Origin: Parachryseolinea silvisoli
GTDB lineage: Bacteria; Bacteroidota; Bacteroidia; Cytophagales; Cyclobacteriaceae
Direction of reading: 5' to 3'
NCBI RefSeq assembly: GCF_021190955.1
Contig: NZ_JAIOAO010000001.1
Location: 1,984,001-2,048,000 of the forward strand
DNA: 64,000 bases
Shown here: piece by piece, positions 53,268-63,457 of the stretch
Position numbering within the stretch: the first letter of the stretch is position 1
Layout: each line of letters begins with the position of its first letter
The notes under the pieces: model-generated
What the model was told of the DNA's origin: nothing
The model's database searches: none
What the model saw: only the letters and a program-made list of their open reading frames with translations
Program-made: the position numbers and the translations under genes

Positions 53268-54338
53268 TTATTTCTTTTTGCTCTTAGCGTTAACCGCTTT
53301 AATCACTTGTATCTCCGAAGAGCTAAACGGTGTACCATCCTTCCGCAGAATATCATGGAACCACAGCTCCGGCTCATTGCCCGAAGGAATCGGCGTATCC
53401 CACGCAAAAATCGTATTCGTCTTACCCATGATGAACCCCCAGTTAATAGCACCGACATTCTTCTCTTTCAACATCGGCATGATCACCTGAAAGAGGCTGC
53501 CATTGCGGCGCGCCATATACTCGGTGCAAATCAACGGGCGGCCGTTTTTCTTCAGGTCGTCAATCAGGGCAGCATGTTTTTCGATATAACCATACTGGTG
53601 ATACGTAATCACATCCGAGTTCTGAAGTTGAAACTCATTCAGCGCTGCAAACTTCGGGCCCCAGTTCCAAAGACCCACTGACAACGGCTGTGACGGATTC
53701 ACCTCACGTGCCCATGCAAATACGCTTTTCAATAGCGGAAGGCTCTTTTCATGCTGCTGATTGTTGCCAGGCTCGTTATAAAGGTCCCACAGCAAAATAC
53801 GGTCGTCTTTGGCGAACGTCGTCAGTATGTCTTTTACGTACTTCTCCAGCACCACGAGCGTATCCGGGTGCGTATAGATCATCGTACCCGGGTCGCGCAC
53901 CCAGCCGGAGTTGTGCACACCCGGCTTCGGGTCGGGTTGCTTACCCGGTGCGTACGTATCGTTCCAGCAATCGTCAAAGAACACAAACATAGTCTTGATA
54001 CCATGCCGGGACGAGATCGCCAGGTATTCATTCAGGCGTTTTTTAAAACCTTCTTTATCAGTTGTCCACAGAATGTGGTGCAGAAACACGCGCATGGTCG
54101 TGAAGCCCAGGTCGGAGGCCCACTTCAGCTCGCGGTCGATGGCAACTTTGTCGAATGTTTCTTTTTGAAACATCTCGAGCTGGTTAATGGCCGAGTTCGG
54201 CTGATAATTACAGCCACTGATCCAGCCTTGTTTGGCGTACCAGTCATTGGCTTTTTGCGCAGGCCATTTTTTGTCCTGGGCTGTGGCAGCCACCACGGCA
54301 AATACAAAGGCGAGAGCGAGGATTGTTTGAGTTTTCAT
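53268..54338 (-). CDS. Secreted GH5-like glycoside hydrolase (locus D)
   Basis: 356 residues, signal peptide ending VVAATAQ. A TIM-barrel clan A enzyme: LGFTTMRVFLHHILW, then the acid/base in LLWDLYNEPGN (Glu189) and the nucleophile in PLICTEYMAR (Glu273). This is the general GH-A arrangement; such proteins are often called cellulase or xylanase-like, but the exact family and linkage cannot be fixed by eye. A hairpin with a T-run separates it from SusD upstream, so its expression may be tuned separately. Confidence 0.87.
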   Translation of the reverse strand: MKTQTILALAFVFAVVAATAQDKKWPAQKANDWYAKQGWISGCNYQPNSAINQLEMFQKETFDKVAIDRELKWASDLGFTTMRVFLHHILWTTDKEGFKKRLNEYLAISSRHGIKTMFVFFDDCWNDTYAPGKQPDPKPGVHNSGWVRDPGTMIYTHPDTLVVLEKYVKDILTTFAKDDRILLWDLYNEPGNNQQHEKSLPLLKSVFAWAREVNPSQPLSVGLWNWGPKFAALNEFQLQNSDVITYHQYGYIEKHAALIDDLKKNGRPLICTEYMARRNGSLFQVIMPMLKEKNVGAINWGFIMGKTNTIFAWDTPIPSGNEPELWFHDILRKDGTPFSSSEIQVIKAVNAKSKKK

Positions 54339-54353
54339 GATGCTAATGGTTGT

Positions 54354-54410
54354 TTAGAAAAATTGGTACTACCAATATAATGATGAGCCCCGATATATCG
54401 GTAGTACCGG
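54354..54410 (-). terminator. Hairpin with T-run between SusD and the hydrolase (attenuator candidate)
   Basis: GGTACTACC (54365-54373) pairs with GGTAGTACC (54400-54408) across 26 nt that include half of a perfect 12-bp palindrome CCGATATATCGG (54390-54401). On the minus strand the stem is followed by AATTTTTCT. It lies within the 79-bp gap between the SusD stop and the hydrolase start. Confidence 0.65.
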
Positions 54411-54417
54411 AGTATAG

Positions 54418-55902
54418 TTATTGCGTTACTTCATAATCAGGATTCTGACCGCTGATCGGGTTAGTGTCACGCTCGCTCTGGGGGAACGGGAACAGTTTGT
54501 GTTTGTCTGTCGCTGCCGCGCCGCGCGCTTGTGCCAGCGATATAAACTTGTCGTGACGCAGCAGGTCTTCACGCCGCTTGCCTTCACCGACAAACTCCCA
54601 ACCGCGCTCGCGCAGGATCAGGTCGCTCAGCACGGCCTTGCTGGTAGCTTCGGCAAACGTGAGGTCGTCCAACCCGGCACGGCCACGCACCTCATTGATA
54701 AGATTCAGCGCTTCCTGCGTGGGACCATTCAGCTCGTTCAGCGCTTCTGCGCGCGTCAGCAAAATATCGGCGTAGCGAATCACCGGCACATCGTTACCGC
54801 TATGATTGCCCACGGTAGCGTTATCCCAATACTTCATGCAACGAGCGTTGTCCGGTGTCGTCATCAAATCCACGGTGGCACCAGACGTGTTGACATACGT
54901 GCGCAGAATGAGGATGGCACGGCGATCATTGTCAAAGTCATAGGTATTGACAAAGCCGGAACGCAGGCGATACTGGGTGGCAAAGTTAGCCATGCTGTTT
55001 GTCCACGTATAGTCGGGAATCTGCGGCGTCGTCTTAAAGTTCTGCGGCAGGGCACCGGCAGTATACCAGTTACCATATCCGTCGATGTTCAGGCAGGGAA
55101 TCACCAGGATCATTTCCTTGTTGTCGGAATTTTTGTCCCCTTCATTCTCTACCCGGAACATATTCTCAAACTCGGGGAAGAGCGCATAATAATGGAAGCC
55201 GATCACTTCCTGACTGGCATCTGCCGCCTTTTGCCACTGCTTCGTGTTCAAAAAGAATTTCGCCAGGATCGCCCATGCCTGACCTTTATTGGCACGGCCA
55301 TAAGCCGCCTCTGCACCCGGATCAGGCAAGCCAGGAATGGCTGCACGTAGCTCCTCTTCAATGAAGGTCCTCATTTCCTCGTCTGAGGCGCGCGCCAACT
55401 GCGCGGGAGAAGTACTCGTGGTACGCAGCGGTGTGCTGCCAAACAGGTAATACAATTGGGCATACGCATGGGCACGCAGTAAACGGGCTTCAGCCGTATA
55501 CAACGTCTTATTGGCATCCGTAATATCCGCCGTTTCCATCTGCTCCAGCATCAGGTTCACGTCGCGGACAGTGCGATAGTAAGGAGCCCAGTTGTCATCC
55601 TGGAACGTAGCCAGGGAAGGATCCCAGGTAAAATTGATAAGTTGGGTAGCCATGAGGTTTTCGGCACCCCCGGTATTGAACCCGACGTCCGTGGTCACCT
55701 CTGCGGCATTGATGATCCAGCGTGACGGCGTTGAAAGCTGCACGTTTTTGTAGGCATCGAACAACAGCGACTTCATACCGTTGTCGGTTTGAATAACGGC
55801 CGGCGTCAACTCACTGAAAGGTTCTACCTCCAGCATATCTTCACAACCCCACTGGAGCATCGAAGAAAGCGCAACGGCAAAAAGTATAGTATGTTTTTTC
55901 AT
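54418..55902 (-). CDS. RagB/SusD family lipoprotein (locus D)
   Basis: 494 residues. Signal ending MLQWGC, then EDMLEVEPFSELTPAV. TPR-like ARLLRAHAYAQLYYLFGS and the C-terminal INEVRGRAGLDDL and LRERGWEFVGEGKRREDLLR are diagnostic. It lies 12 bp after the SusC gene and binds the glycan for import. Confidence 0.95.
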   Translation of the reverse strand: MKKHTILFAVALSSMLQWGCEDMLEVEPFSELTPAVIQTDNGMKSLLFDAYKNVQLSTPSRWIINAAEVTTDVGFNTGGAENLMATQLINFTWDPSLATFQDDNWAPYYRTVRDVNLMLEQMETADITDANKTLYTAEARLLRAHAYAQLYYLFGSTPLRTTSTSPAQLARASDEEMRTFIEEELRAAIPGLPDPGAEAAYGRANKGQAWAILAKFFLNTKQWQKAADASQEVIGFHYYALFPEFENMFRVENEGDKNSDNKEMILVIPCLNIDGYGNWYTAGALPQNFKTTPQIPDYTWTNSMANFATQYRLRSGFVNTYDFDNDRRAILILRTYVNTSGATVDLMTTPDNARCMKYWDNATVGNHSGNDVPVIRYADILLTRAEALNELNGPTQEALNLINEVRGRAGLDDLTFAEATSKAVLSDLILRERGWEFVGEGKRREDLLRHDKFISLAQARGAAATDKHKLFPFPQSERDTNPISGQNPDYEVTQ

Positions 55903-55914
55903 GAATGTTCTCGG

Positions 55915-58900
55915 TTAGAATTGAATGTTTGCCCCCAGCAGGAATGTGCGTACCATCGGGTACGAGTTGTAATCTACTTTCGCAACATCATCACCCAACG
56001 AGTTCGATGTCGGGTCAATGCCGTTGTAGTCTGTGATCACGAACAGGTTTTGCCCCACGGCATAGAACTGCACGTTCTTAATAGGACCTGTCTTGATCGA
56101 TAGGTTATACGACAACCGCACCGACTGCAGGCGGAAGTACGAAGCATCTTCTACCGTCAGCGAGTTAACAACCTGCTGGCCTTGCGATGTCGGGTTCACG
56201 AAAGACGGGTATTCGTTGCTCGGGTTCTCCGGCGTCCAACGGTTCAGATAGGGATCAGCGAGTTTGTTGCGGCGGAAGGCCGTCGGGAAATAGGTATCTG
56301 CGGCGGTCGAGTTCAACAGGTAACCGCCCTGAGAACCTTCGAAGTATGCCTGCAATGAAATGGCTTTGTACGTCCAGGTACTGGTGATGCCATAGGTGTA
56401 GTCGGGAATCGACGAACCCAACACCACGCGATCATCTGCGGTAATGCTCTTGCTGCCATCTTTGTCGTAAAACTTCAGGTCACCGGGCTTTACAGCAGCC
56501 GGCCATCCGGTATAATCGTCGTTGGTCTGCCACACGCCGACTACGCGATAACCATAGTATGAACCAAGCGATTCGCCCGGCTTCGTAATAACAGAACCCG
56601 CAGGAATCGAGCCGATCGCTCCGTTCAGGATTTGTTTGTTCGGTCCGAGGTTTAACACTTCGTTTTTCACCGTCGCGATGTTTCCACCCAGGTTCCAGGT
56701 GAAATCGTCACGGCGGAAGATGTCGCCCGCCAGCGCAAGCTCAATACCCGAGTTCCGGATGCTGCCCACGTTCTCGAGACGATCGCCGTACCCGGTGCTC
56801 AAAGGTTGCGGCACCGGAAGGAGCAGCTTTGTTGTCTTGCGGTTATAGTATTCAATGGAACCCGTGATGCGATGATCGAAGAACTGGAAGTCCACGCCGA
56901 TATCGGCTTGCTGGGAAGATTCCCACTGCAGGTCCGGATTTGCCAGACGGGTCGGGAAAAATATAGTATTGCGCGTATTATCAAACACGGGGCCCCCGCT
57001 GCTGGCACCATAGGTCCGCATAAACTGGTAGTTCCCGATAGCCTGGTTACCGACAGTACCATAGCTGCCGCGTAGCTTCAGCTCATCGATAAAGCCGACA
57101 CTGGCCAGGAACGGCTCCTCCTGGATTTTCCAGGCAACAGCCGCCGACGGGTAATAACCGAAGCGGTTGTTATTGCCGAACCGCGAAGAGCCGTCTGCAC
57201 GGAACGATGCCGTAAACAGATAGCGATTCTTAAACGAATAGTTCACCCGGCCCAGGTAAGAAGCCAATACAGCGCTTTGACGGCCGCTGCCGAGCAGGTT
57301 CAAATCGCTCGCGCCGGTGCCGATAGCGTTGTAGCTCAGGTCGGGTGTCAGGTATCCACGGCCCGTACCGTTGAACGTGTTTGTACCAAAATGCTCGTAT
57401 GTAGCACCCGCCACCGCGTTGACGGAGTGATCGTCGCCGAATTTCTTATTGTAATTCAAGGTACCCTCCAGCAGGTAATAATTAGATTCACCCGTCCATA
57501 CGGACGCAATACCATTCGACTGCAAGCCAATCAAGGTGCTGGGATCGATCCAACCGTTGCGACGGCTGGTATTGAGATCACCCGCCACCTTAACCTTGGC
57601 AGACAATTCGGGAAGAACAAAGTATTCGCCGAAGACCGAGCCGAATACACGGTACGTATTGCTTTTAGCATACTGACCTCTCATCAACGCCACCGGGTTA
57701 TCCATGTTCGTGCCGATGGAAGGAGCGCGGAAGTAGTCGCCGTTTCCGTCGTATACCGGCACCGTAGGATCGTAGTATACAGCCGAATACATACCGCTGC
57801 CGTTCTCGTTGATTCCCAATCCGACGGAGTTGTAGTCATCTTTCAGATACGATGCATTCATCGCCATGCCAAACGCATATTTCTTATCGACTGCGTTTTC
57901 AATGTTCAGACGCGCATTATACCGCTTGGTACCCGAGTTGAGGAGAACACCTTGCTGATCAAAATATCCGAGCGACGCATAAAACTTCGTGTTGTCTTTG
58001 CCACCCGAAAAACTCAGATCGTGACTCTGAATAGGCGCCGAACGGGATACTTCCTTTTGCCAATCGGTATTCAGTACGTTGTCGTCTACACGCGCGGCAC
58101 CCGCGCCACCACCGGCATCGATAATGCCATTCAACGCGTCGCGATACTCCGTGCCACTCAGCAGGTCCAATCTGTTGGAAACGCGCTGTGTACCCACTTG
58201 CACATTATAGTTGATCTTTAATGCACCGGCAGCACCTTTCTTGGTCGTGATCAGCACAACACCGTTGGTGCCACGCGATCCATAGATGGCAGTAGCCGAC
58301 GCGTCCTTCAGGATCTCGATCGATTCGATATCCGCCGGATTCAAGCTGTTCAGCGGATTCCGAGGGTTGGGGTTATTCGAAATACCCGCAGCCGAAGGCG
58401 ATCCCACCGGCGATATGTTGTTCACCGGCATACCATCAATAACATAGAGCGGATCGTTACCCGCCGTAATGGAGCTGATCCCACGGATCTTCACGCTCAT
58501 CGCACTACCCGGCTCACCACTCTTCTGGTATACCTGTACGCCCGGCGCCCGGCCTTGCAGTGCCTGCGCCACAGACATATTGGCGCCGGGATTAAGTTGA
58601 TCGTTTTTGATCGAAACCACAGAGCCCGTAAGATCCTCACGTTTTACCGTACCGTAGCCCACCACAACCATTTCTTGCAGCGTTGTGATATCAGGACTCA
58701 TCGGCACATCTATCCGCGTCTGATTGGATACCACAATCTCCTCGGGGAAATATCCGACAAACGAAAAAATGAGCGTAGCGCCCGTTGGCACCGACAAGGT
58801 ATATTCACCACTCACGTCGGTGGTCGTACCGGCGGCGGTTCCTTTGATCAGGACGTTTACGCCGGGCAGGGCCGTGCCGTCTACCAGTTCGGTCACTTTC

Positions 58901-59049
58901 CCTTTAATAATAACTTCTTGCTGTGCGGCCACTGGCATGACCAGGACGGCAAGAAGGATCAATAATAAAAAACTGCCCGGCAGCGCGAAGCGCCCCAACA
59001 GCAGATTCCTGCAAATTTTAGTAGAATAGACAGGTAGTGTTTTCTCCAT
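55915..59049 (-). CDS. SusC-type TonB-dependent receptor (locus D)
   Basis: 1044 residues, no STN domain. Signal peptide to about 43; a carboxypeptidase-regulatory-like domain follows (about 47-120: KGKVTELVDGTALPGVNVLI). The plug includes LQEMVVVGYGTVKREDLTGS, DPLYVIDGMPV and IEILKDASATAIYGSRGTNG. The barrel ends in LLGANIQF. Without STN, induction should come from the divergent hybrid two-component regulator. An exact minus-strand -7 box TAGCTTTG (59098-59105) lies 48 bp upstream. Confidence 0.95.
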   Translation of the reverse strand: MEKTLPVYSTKICRNLLLGRFALPGSFLLLILLAVLVMPVAAQQEVIIKGKVTELVDGTALPGVNVLIKGTAAGTTTDVSGEYTLSVPTGATLIFSFVGYFPEEIVVSNQTRIDVPMSPDITTLQEMVVVGYGTVKREDLTGSVVSIKNDQLNPGANMSVAQALQGRAPGVQVYQKSGEPGSAMSVKIRGISSITAGNDPLYVIDGMPVNNISPVGSPSAAGISNNPNPRNPLNSLNPADIESIEILKDASATAIYGSRGTNGVVLITTKKGAAGALKINYNVQVGTQRVSNRLDLLSGTEYRDALNGIIDAGGGAGAARVDDNVLNTDWQKEVSRSAPIQSHDLSFSGGKDNTKFYASLGYFDQQGVLLNSGTKRYNARLNIENAVDKKYAFGMAMNASYLKDDYNSVGLGINENGSGMYSAVYYDPTVPVYDGNGDYFRAPSIGTNMDNPVALMRGQYAKSNTYRVFGSVFGEYFVLPELSAKVKVAGDLNTSRRNGWIDPSTLIGLQSNGIASVWTGESNYYLLEGTLNYNKKFGDDHSVNAVAGATYEHFGTNTFNGTGRGYLTPDLSYNAIGTGASDLNLLGSGRQSAVLASYLGRVNYSFKNRYLFTASFRADGSSRFGNNNRFGYYPSAAVAWKIQEEPFLASVGFIDELKLRGSYGTVGNQAIGNYQFMRTYGASSGGPVFDNTRNTIFFPTRLANPDLQWESSQQADIGVDFQFFDHRITGSIEYYNRKTTKLLLPVPQPLSTGYGDRLENVGSIRNSGIELALAGDIFRRDDFTWNLGGNIATVKNEVLNLGPNKQILNGAIGSIPAGSVITKPGESLGSYYGYRVVGVWQTNDDYTGWPAAVKPGDLKFYDKDGSKSITADDRVVLGSSIPDYTYGITSTWTYKAISLQAYFEGSQGGYLLNSTAADTYFPTAFRRNKLADPYLNRWTPENPSNEYPSFVNPTSQGQQVVNSLTVEDASYFRLQSVRLSYNLSIKTGPIKNVQFYAVGQNLFVITDYNGIDPTSNSLGDDVAKVDYNSYPMVRTFLLGANIQF

Positions 59050-59097
59050 AGCTTTACGTTTAATTCAACATTCTTCAGGCCTGATTCGCCGACGTAT

Positions 59098-59105
59098 CAA
59101 AGCTA
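59098..59105 (-). promoter_or_regulatory. -7 promoter box TAGCTTTG of the locus D operon
   Basis: Exact TAnnTTTG match on the minus strand, 48 bp before the SusC start. Just upstream, 59115-59123 carries ATCGTTTGC, a 9-mer also present within both paired motifs (37709-37717, and 3183-3191 on the minus strand). Confidence 0.5.
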
Positions 59106-59243
59106 GGAGGCGTCATCGTTTGCGTTCGTATCGCACAAGGCCAATAAAGTATCAATTTGTAACACATCCCCCGAATTGATCTGATTTGGCGGTTCCGTGA
59201 TTGCAATCGTTAACAAGCCCGTTGCAGGAGAATTTTCTACCTG

Positions 59244-59251
59244 TATTTTTG
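59244..59251 (+). promoter_or_regulatory. -7 promoter box TATTTTTG of the hybrid two-component gene
   Basis: Exact TAnnTTTG match, 11 bp before the ATG at 59263. Confidence 0.45.
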
Positions 59252-59262
59252 ACCTGCCGCAC

Positions 59263-62200
59263 ATGAAGAAACTCTTCACATTTGTCATTTTCCTGGCCGC
59301 GTTTACGCAAACGAACGCGCAGTTCTACTATTTCCGCCGCTACCAGGTGGAACAGGGACTGTCCAACAATACGGTTTACGCCTGCCTGCAGGATAGCAAG
59401 GGCTTTATGTGGTTTGGCACCGTCGACGGCTTGAACCGTTTCGACGGTTACACCTTCAAGACCTTCCACTACGACGACCGCGATCCCTACAGCATCGGCA
59501 GCAATGCCGTGCGGTGCTTGCACGAAGACAACCAGGGCAACCTGTGGGCAGGCACCGGCAAAGGCCTGTACCGCTATGACGCCATGCTCGAACGCTTCTA
59601 TCCCTTTCATACATGCCTGGGCGGCGATGTCTTGAGCATCAATAGCGACGCCGACGGCAACCTATGGTATATCTGCACGCAAAACCTCTACCGGGTGTCG
59701 CGCCACGACGGGTCCGTTACATGCTTCGAACAGTTTCGCGCCACGTCTATTGTCGTGACCGCCACCGGCGACCTATGGGTATCCGAAGCCACCAACGGCC
59801 TGCTGAAATATATACCGGCCACCAACAGCTTCGAAGTACACCCGCTCGGTGCGTACCCCGGCCGCGCAAAACAAGACGTCGTGATCGAAAAGATCATGCC
59901 CCTCAACGACGACGATTTTATCGTGGGCAGCGCCAACCAGGGTCTTTTACTGTTTAATACACGCACAGGCCAAACCACGTCGTTACAGTCTCTGCTGGGC
60001 AAAGTGGTATTTGTACGCGACATCCTGCGCGTAACCGAACGCGAGTATTGGATAGCGACCGAAAACGGCATTTATATCTATGACCATGCGTTGCAGCGGG
60101 TCACCCACCTGCAGAAAGAATACAATGACCCCTATTCGCTTTCCGACAACGCCGTATACTCGCTGTTTAAAGATCGCGAGAACGGCATCTGGGCGGGCAC
60201 CTTCTTTGGCGGCGTCAGCTACGTACCCGCGACCAGCGCGCGCTTCCGGAAATATTATACCCGCCCCGGCGCCAACTCCATCCAGGGCGACGCCATTCGC
60301 GAGTTGTGCCCCGACGGACAAGGCCACCTGTGGATCGGCACCGAAGACGCCGGCCTCAACGTGCTCGACACCGCTACCGGCAAATTCACACACTACGCCC
60401 CCACCCCCGGCGACACCGCCAGCATCGGCTATCACAACATCCACGGCCTGGCCCTGGAAGGCAACCACCTCTGGATCGGTACCTTCAAACACGGCCTTGA
60501 CGTCTTCGACCTCACCACACGCAAAGTCGTCAAACGCTATTTCCGTACTGCCAGGCCGGGCAAAGCAAACAGCGACTTTATATACTCCCTGCTGCGCACA
60601 CGCAACGGAACTATATACGCCGGTACCGGCTCCGGACTTTTTGCATTACAACCACCGTACAAAGGCGACTTTGTTGCTACCGAGTGGTTCCCCTATGGCA
60701 CGCTCATCAGCAACCTCTATGAAGACAGCCGCGGCACCGTGTGGATCAGCACCTTTCACCGCGGTGTAACCGGTTACGGCCGCACAGGCGACATGCGTGT
60801 CCTTCGGCATACCAGTGCCGCGACATCACTCCCGACCAGCCATATTAACTGTGTCTTCGAAGATAGCCACGGCCGGTTCTGGGTTGCCACCGACGCCGGC
60901 CTGGCGCACTACGACCTCACCGAAGACCGCGTCGTGACCCTCTACAACGAACACGACGGCATGCCCGGCAACATGGTCTTTCGCGTGCTGGAAGACAACA
61001 ACGGCCGCCTGTGGGCCAGCACCTCCAAAGGCCTGGCGTGCATCGACCCGGTGACCCGCAAGATCCAGGTCTATACGCAGGCCGACGGCCTCCTCAGCAA
61101 CCAGTTCAACCACAACTCAGCATACCGCGACGATCAGGGAGTGCTATACTTTGGTTCTGTACACGGACTCATCTCCTTCCGGCCGGAAGATTTTGTACAA
61201 AACACCTACAGACCACCGGTATACATCACCGGCATACAAGTAAACAACACCGAGCTCCCGATCTGGAAAGCGCGGTCGCCGCTCAAGAAATCCATCACCT
61301 ACACTGACGAGATCATTCTGAACCACACGCAGTCGACCTTTAGCGTGGACTTCTCGGCCTTGTCATACGAGGCACCGCAGATGACACGCTACGCCTATAA
61401 AATGGAAGGCCTCGACAAAGAGTGGATACACCTGACTAATAACCGAAAAGTATACTTCACCGACCTCTCGCCCGGCGAGTATACCTTCCGCGTACGGGCC
61501 ATCGCCGACGGCATTCCGCCCGACAACGCTGCCGGCACTGCCCTGCACATCGTCATCAAGCCACCCGTGTGGGCGTCGCAGAGCGCGTATATTGTTTATG
61601 TACTACTCGGAGCCTCCGCGTTGGTCTTCCTCATCATCCGCTATCAGAAACGAACCGAAGAAAAGAACAAAGCCCGCCTGAGCTTTTTCCAGAATGAAAA
61701 AGACAAAGAGCTGTACAATGCCAAGATTGAATTCTTTACCAACATTGCCCACGAGATCAAAACACCGTTAACACTGATCAGCCTGCCGCTGGAGAAGATC
61801 CTACAACAGCCCGGCCTCGATCACGAGACAAAAGCCAACCTGAAAATTATGGAGAAAAATACCAACCGTTTGATCAGCCTCTCGAACCAGCTGTTCGACT
61901 TCAGGAAAACCGAAGGGAACGTCTTTAGCCTTTCCTTTGTCAAGACCGACATCTGCAGCCTTCTCTCCGACCTGCTGCAGCAGTTCCGCCCCGCCGCCGA
62001 AGAACGCAAGATGATCCTGGACACCCGGCTGCCAAACATCTACTTCCAGGCCTACGTAGACCCAGAGGCACTCAAAAAGATCCTCAGCAACTTATTCAGC
62101 AACGCCATCAAATACGGCCGCGAGCAGATCAGCGTAAGCATCCTGCCTTTCAGCAGCTACGATGAACACTTTACCATACAAGTCACCAACGACGGCCCGC

Positions 62201-63249
62201 TCATACCCGAGTCGCAAAAAGAAAAGATCTTTGAGCCCTTCTTCCGCCTGCCCGGCACACAAGCCGAAGGCACAGGCATAGGCCTCGCGTTGGCACAGTC
62301 GCTCACCCGCCTGCACAAGGGCCACCTGGAGGTAAGCCTGGACAGCGGCGTAAACGCCTTCATGCTCAGGTTGCCCATCCGCCAGGAAAAAGAATTCCAG
62401 TTGTTCGACGAGTCGTTTGAAGAACTCAGCGCCACCGCTGCCCTTGAAAAACCGGCCGCGGCAGAAAAGAGTGGCCTGAGCACCATCATGCTGGTAGAAG
62501 ACAACCAGGAAATACGCGACTTCCTGGTAAAAGAGCTGAGCCCCGAATACAACATTGCCACCGCCGGCAACGGCGTGGAAGCGCTGGCCAGGCTCAACGA
62601 CACAACGGTACAGCTAATCATCAGCGATGTGATGATGCCCGTCATGGACGGCTTTGAATTATGCCGGCAGATCAAATCCAGGCTGGACCACTGCCACATT
62701 CCCATCATTTTGCTCACCGCCAAAAACACGCTGCAATCAAAGATCGAAGGCCTGGAAATGGGTGCCGATGCCTATATCGAAAAACCATTCTCCCAACAAC
62801 ACCTGAACGCCCAGATTGTCAGCCTGCTCAAAAACCGCGATCACGTCAAATCCTACTTCTCGGCATCTCCGTTGGTAAATATCAAAACGGTAGCCTATTC
62901 ACGGACCGACGAAAACTTCCTGTTACGCCTAACCGACATCATCACCCGCAACATGGGCGAAGCGGAGATCAACGTAGAAATGATCGCCGCCGAAGTAAAC
63001 ATGAGTCGCCAGACACTATACCGCAAAGTCCGCGGCCTGACCAATCTCACTCCCCACGAGCTCATCATGGTAACAAAACTGAAGAAAGCCGCCGAGCTCC
63101 TGGTAACAGGCGACTACAAGATCTACGAAGTAGCCGAAAAAGTAGGCTACAGCGTCGCCGCCAACTTCAGCCGCGACTTCACCAAACAGTTCGGCATCAG
63201 CCCCTCCGAATACATGAGCTCAAGACAAGGAGCACCGAAGGGCATATAG
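59263..63249 (+). CDS. Hybrid two-component system (HTCS) regulator
   Basis: 1328 residues from the ATG at 59263, preferred over 59197 because it gives a clean signal peptide (VIFLAAFTQTNAQ). In order: periplasmic two-component propeller repeats (GFMWFGTVDGLNRFDG, NLWAGTGKGLYRYD and many others), a Y_Y_Y domain near 710-768, one transmembrane helix near 776-797, histidine kinase with His830 in NIAHEIKTPLTL, an ATPase domain with GTGIGLAL, receiver Asp1122 in LIISDVMMPVMDG, and a C-terminal AraC domain from about 1237. Such one-protein systems bind PUL oligosaccharides in the periplasm and activate the adjacent SusCD operon. Confidence 0.97.
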   Translation: MKKLFTFVIFLAAFTQTNAQFYYFRRYQVEQGLSNNTVYACLQDSKGFMWFGTVDGLNRFDGYTFKTFHYDDRDPYSIGSNAVRCLHEDNQGNLWAGTGKGLYRYDAMLERFYPFHTCLGGDVLSINSDADGNLWYICTQNLYRVSRHDGSVTCFEQFRATSIVVTATGDLWVSEATNGLLKYIPATNSFEVHPLGAYPGRAKQDVVIEKIMPLNDDDFIVGSANQGLLLFNTRTGQTTSLQSLLGKVVFVRDILRVTEREYWIATENGIYIYDHALQRVTHLQKEYNDPYSLSDNAVYSLFKDRENGIWAGTFFGGVSYVPATSARFRKYYTRPGANSIQGDAIRELCPDGQGHLWIGTEDAGLNVLDTATGKFTHYAPTPGDTASIGYHNIHGLALEGNHLWIGTFKHGLDVFDLTTRKVVKRYFRTARPGKANSDFIYSLLRTRNGTIYAGTGSGLFALQPPYKGDFVATEWFPYGTLISNLYEDSRGTVWISTFHRGVTGYGRTGDMRVLRHTSAATSLPTSHINCVFEDSHGRFWVATDAGLAHYDLTEDRVVTLYNEHDGMPGNMVFRVLEDNNGRLWASTSKGLACIDPVTRKIQVYTQADGLLSNQFNHNSAYRDDQGVLYFGSVHGLISFRPEDFVQNTYRPPVYITGIQVNNTELPIWKARSPLKKSITYTDEIILNHTQSTFSVDFSALSYEAPQMTRYAYKMEGLDKEWIHLTNNRKVYFTDLSPGEYTFRVRAIADGIPPDNAAGTALHIVIKPPVWASQSAYIVYVLLGASALVFLIIRYQKRTEEKNKARLSFFQNEKDKELYNAKIEFFTNIAHEIKTPLTLISLPLEKILQQPGLDHETKANLKIMEKNTNRLISLSNQLFDFRKTEGNVFSLSFVKTDICSLLSDLLQQFRPAAEERKMILDTRLPNIYFQAYVDPEALKKILSNLFSNAIKYGREQISVSILPFSSYDEHFTIQVTNDGPLIPESQKEKIFEPFFRLPGTQAEGTGIGLALAQSLTRLHKGHLEVSLDSGVNAFMLRLPIRQEKEFQLFDESFEELSATAALEKPAAAEKSGLSTIMLVEDNQEIRDFLVKELSPEYNIATAGNGVEALARLNDTTVQLIISDVMMPVMDGFELCRQIKSRLDHCHIPIILLTAKNTLQSKIEGLEMGADAYIEKPFSQQHLNAQIVSLLKNRDHVKSYFSASPLVNIKTVAYSRTDENFLLRLTDIITRNMGEAEINVEMIAAEVNMSRQTLYRKVRGLTNLTPHELIMVTKLKKAAELLVTGDYKIYEVAEKVGYSVAANFSRDFTKQFGISPSEYMSSRQGAPKGI

Positions 63250-63457
63250 TAATAGTAAAAGAATGAATTGCTGGAGCGGGTGTGAGCACCAAGCGTCGGC
63301 GTAGGTGCGTCACCTGCGTTAGTCCCCCGCCACCAAACAATAGACAAGGCAGTAACTCACAACAGAAACGGCAATTGCAAACAACGATAACAATAGCACA
63401 CAACCACTACAGTCTTAATGAATCCGCGCGACAACCACTACATTGGAGCGCCATTCG

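Noticed and set aside
57277-58221. 314-codon plus-strand open frame
   Set aside because: Antisense to the barrel of the locus D SusC gene; the composition is that of a mirror frame.
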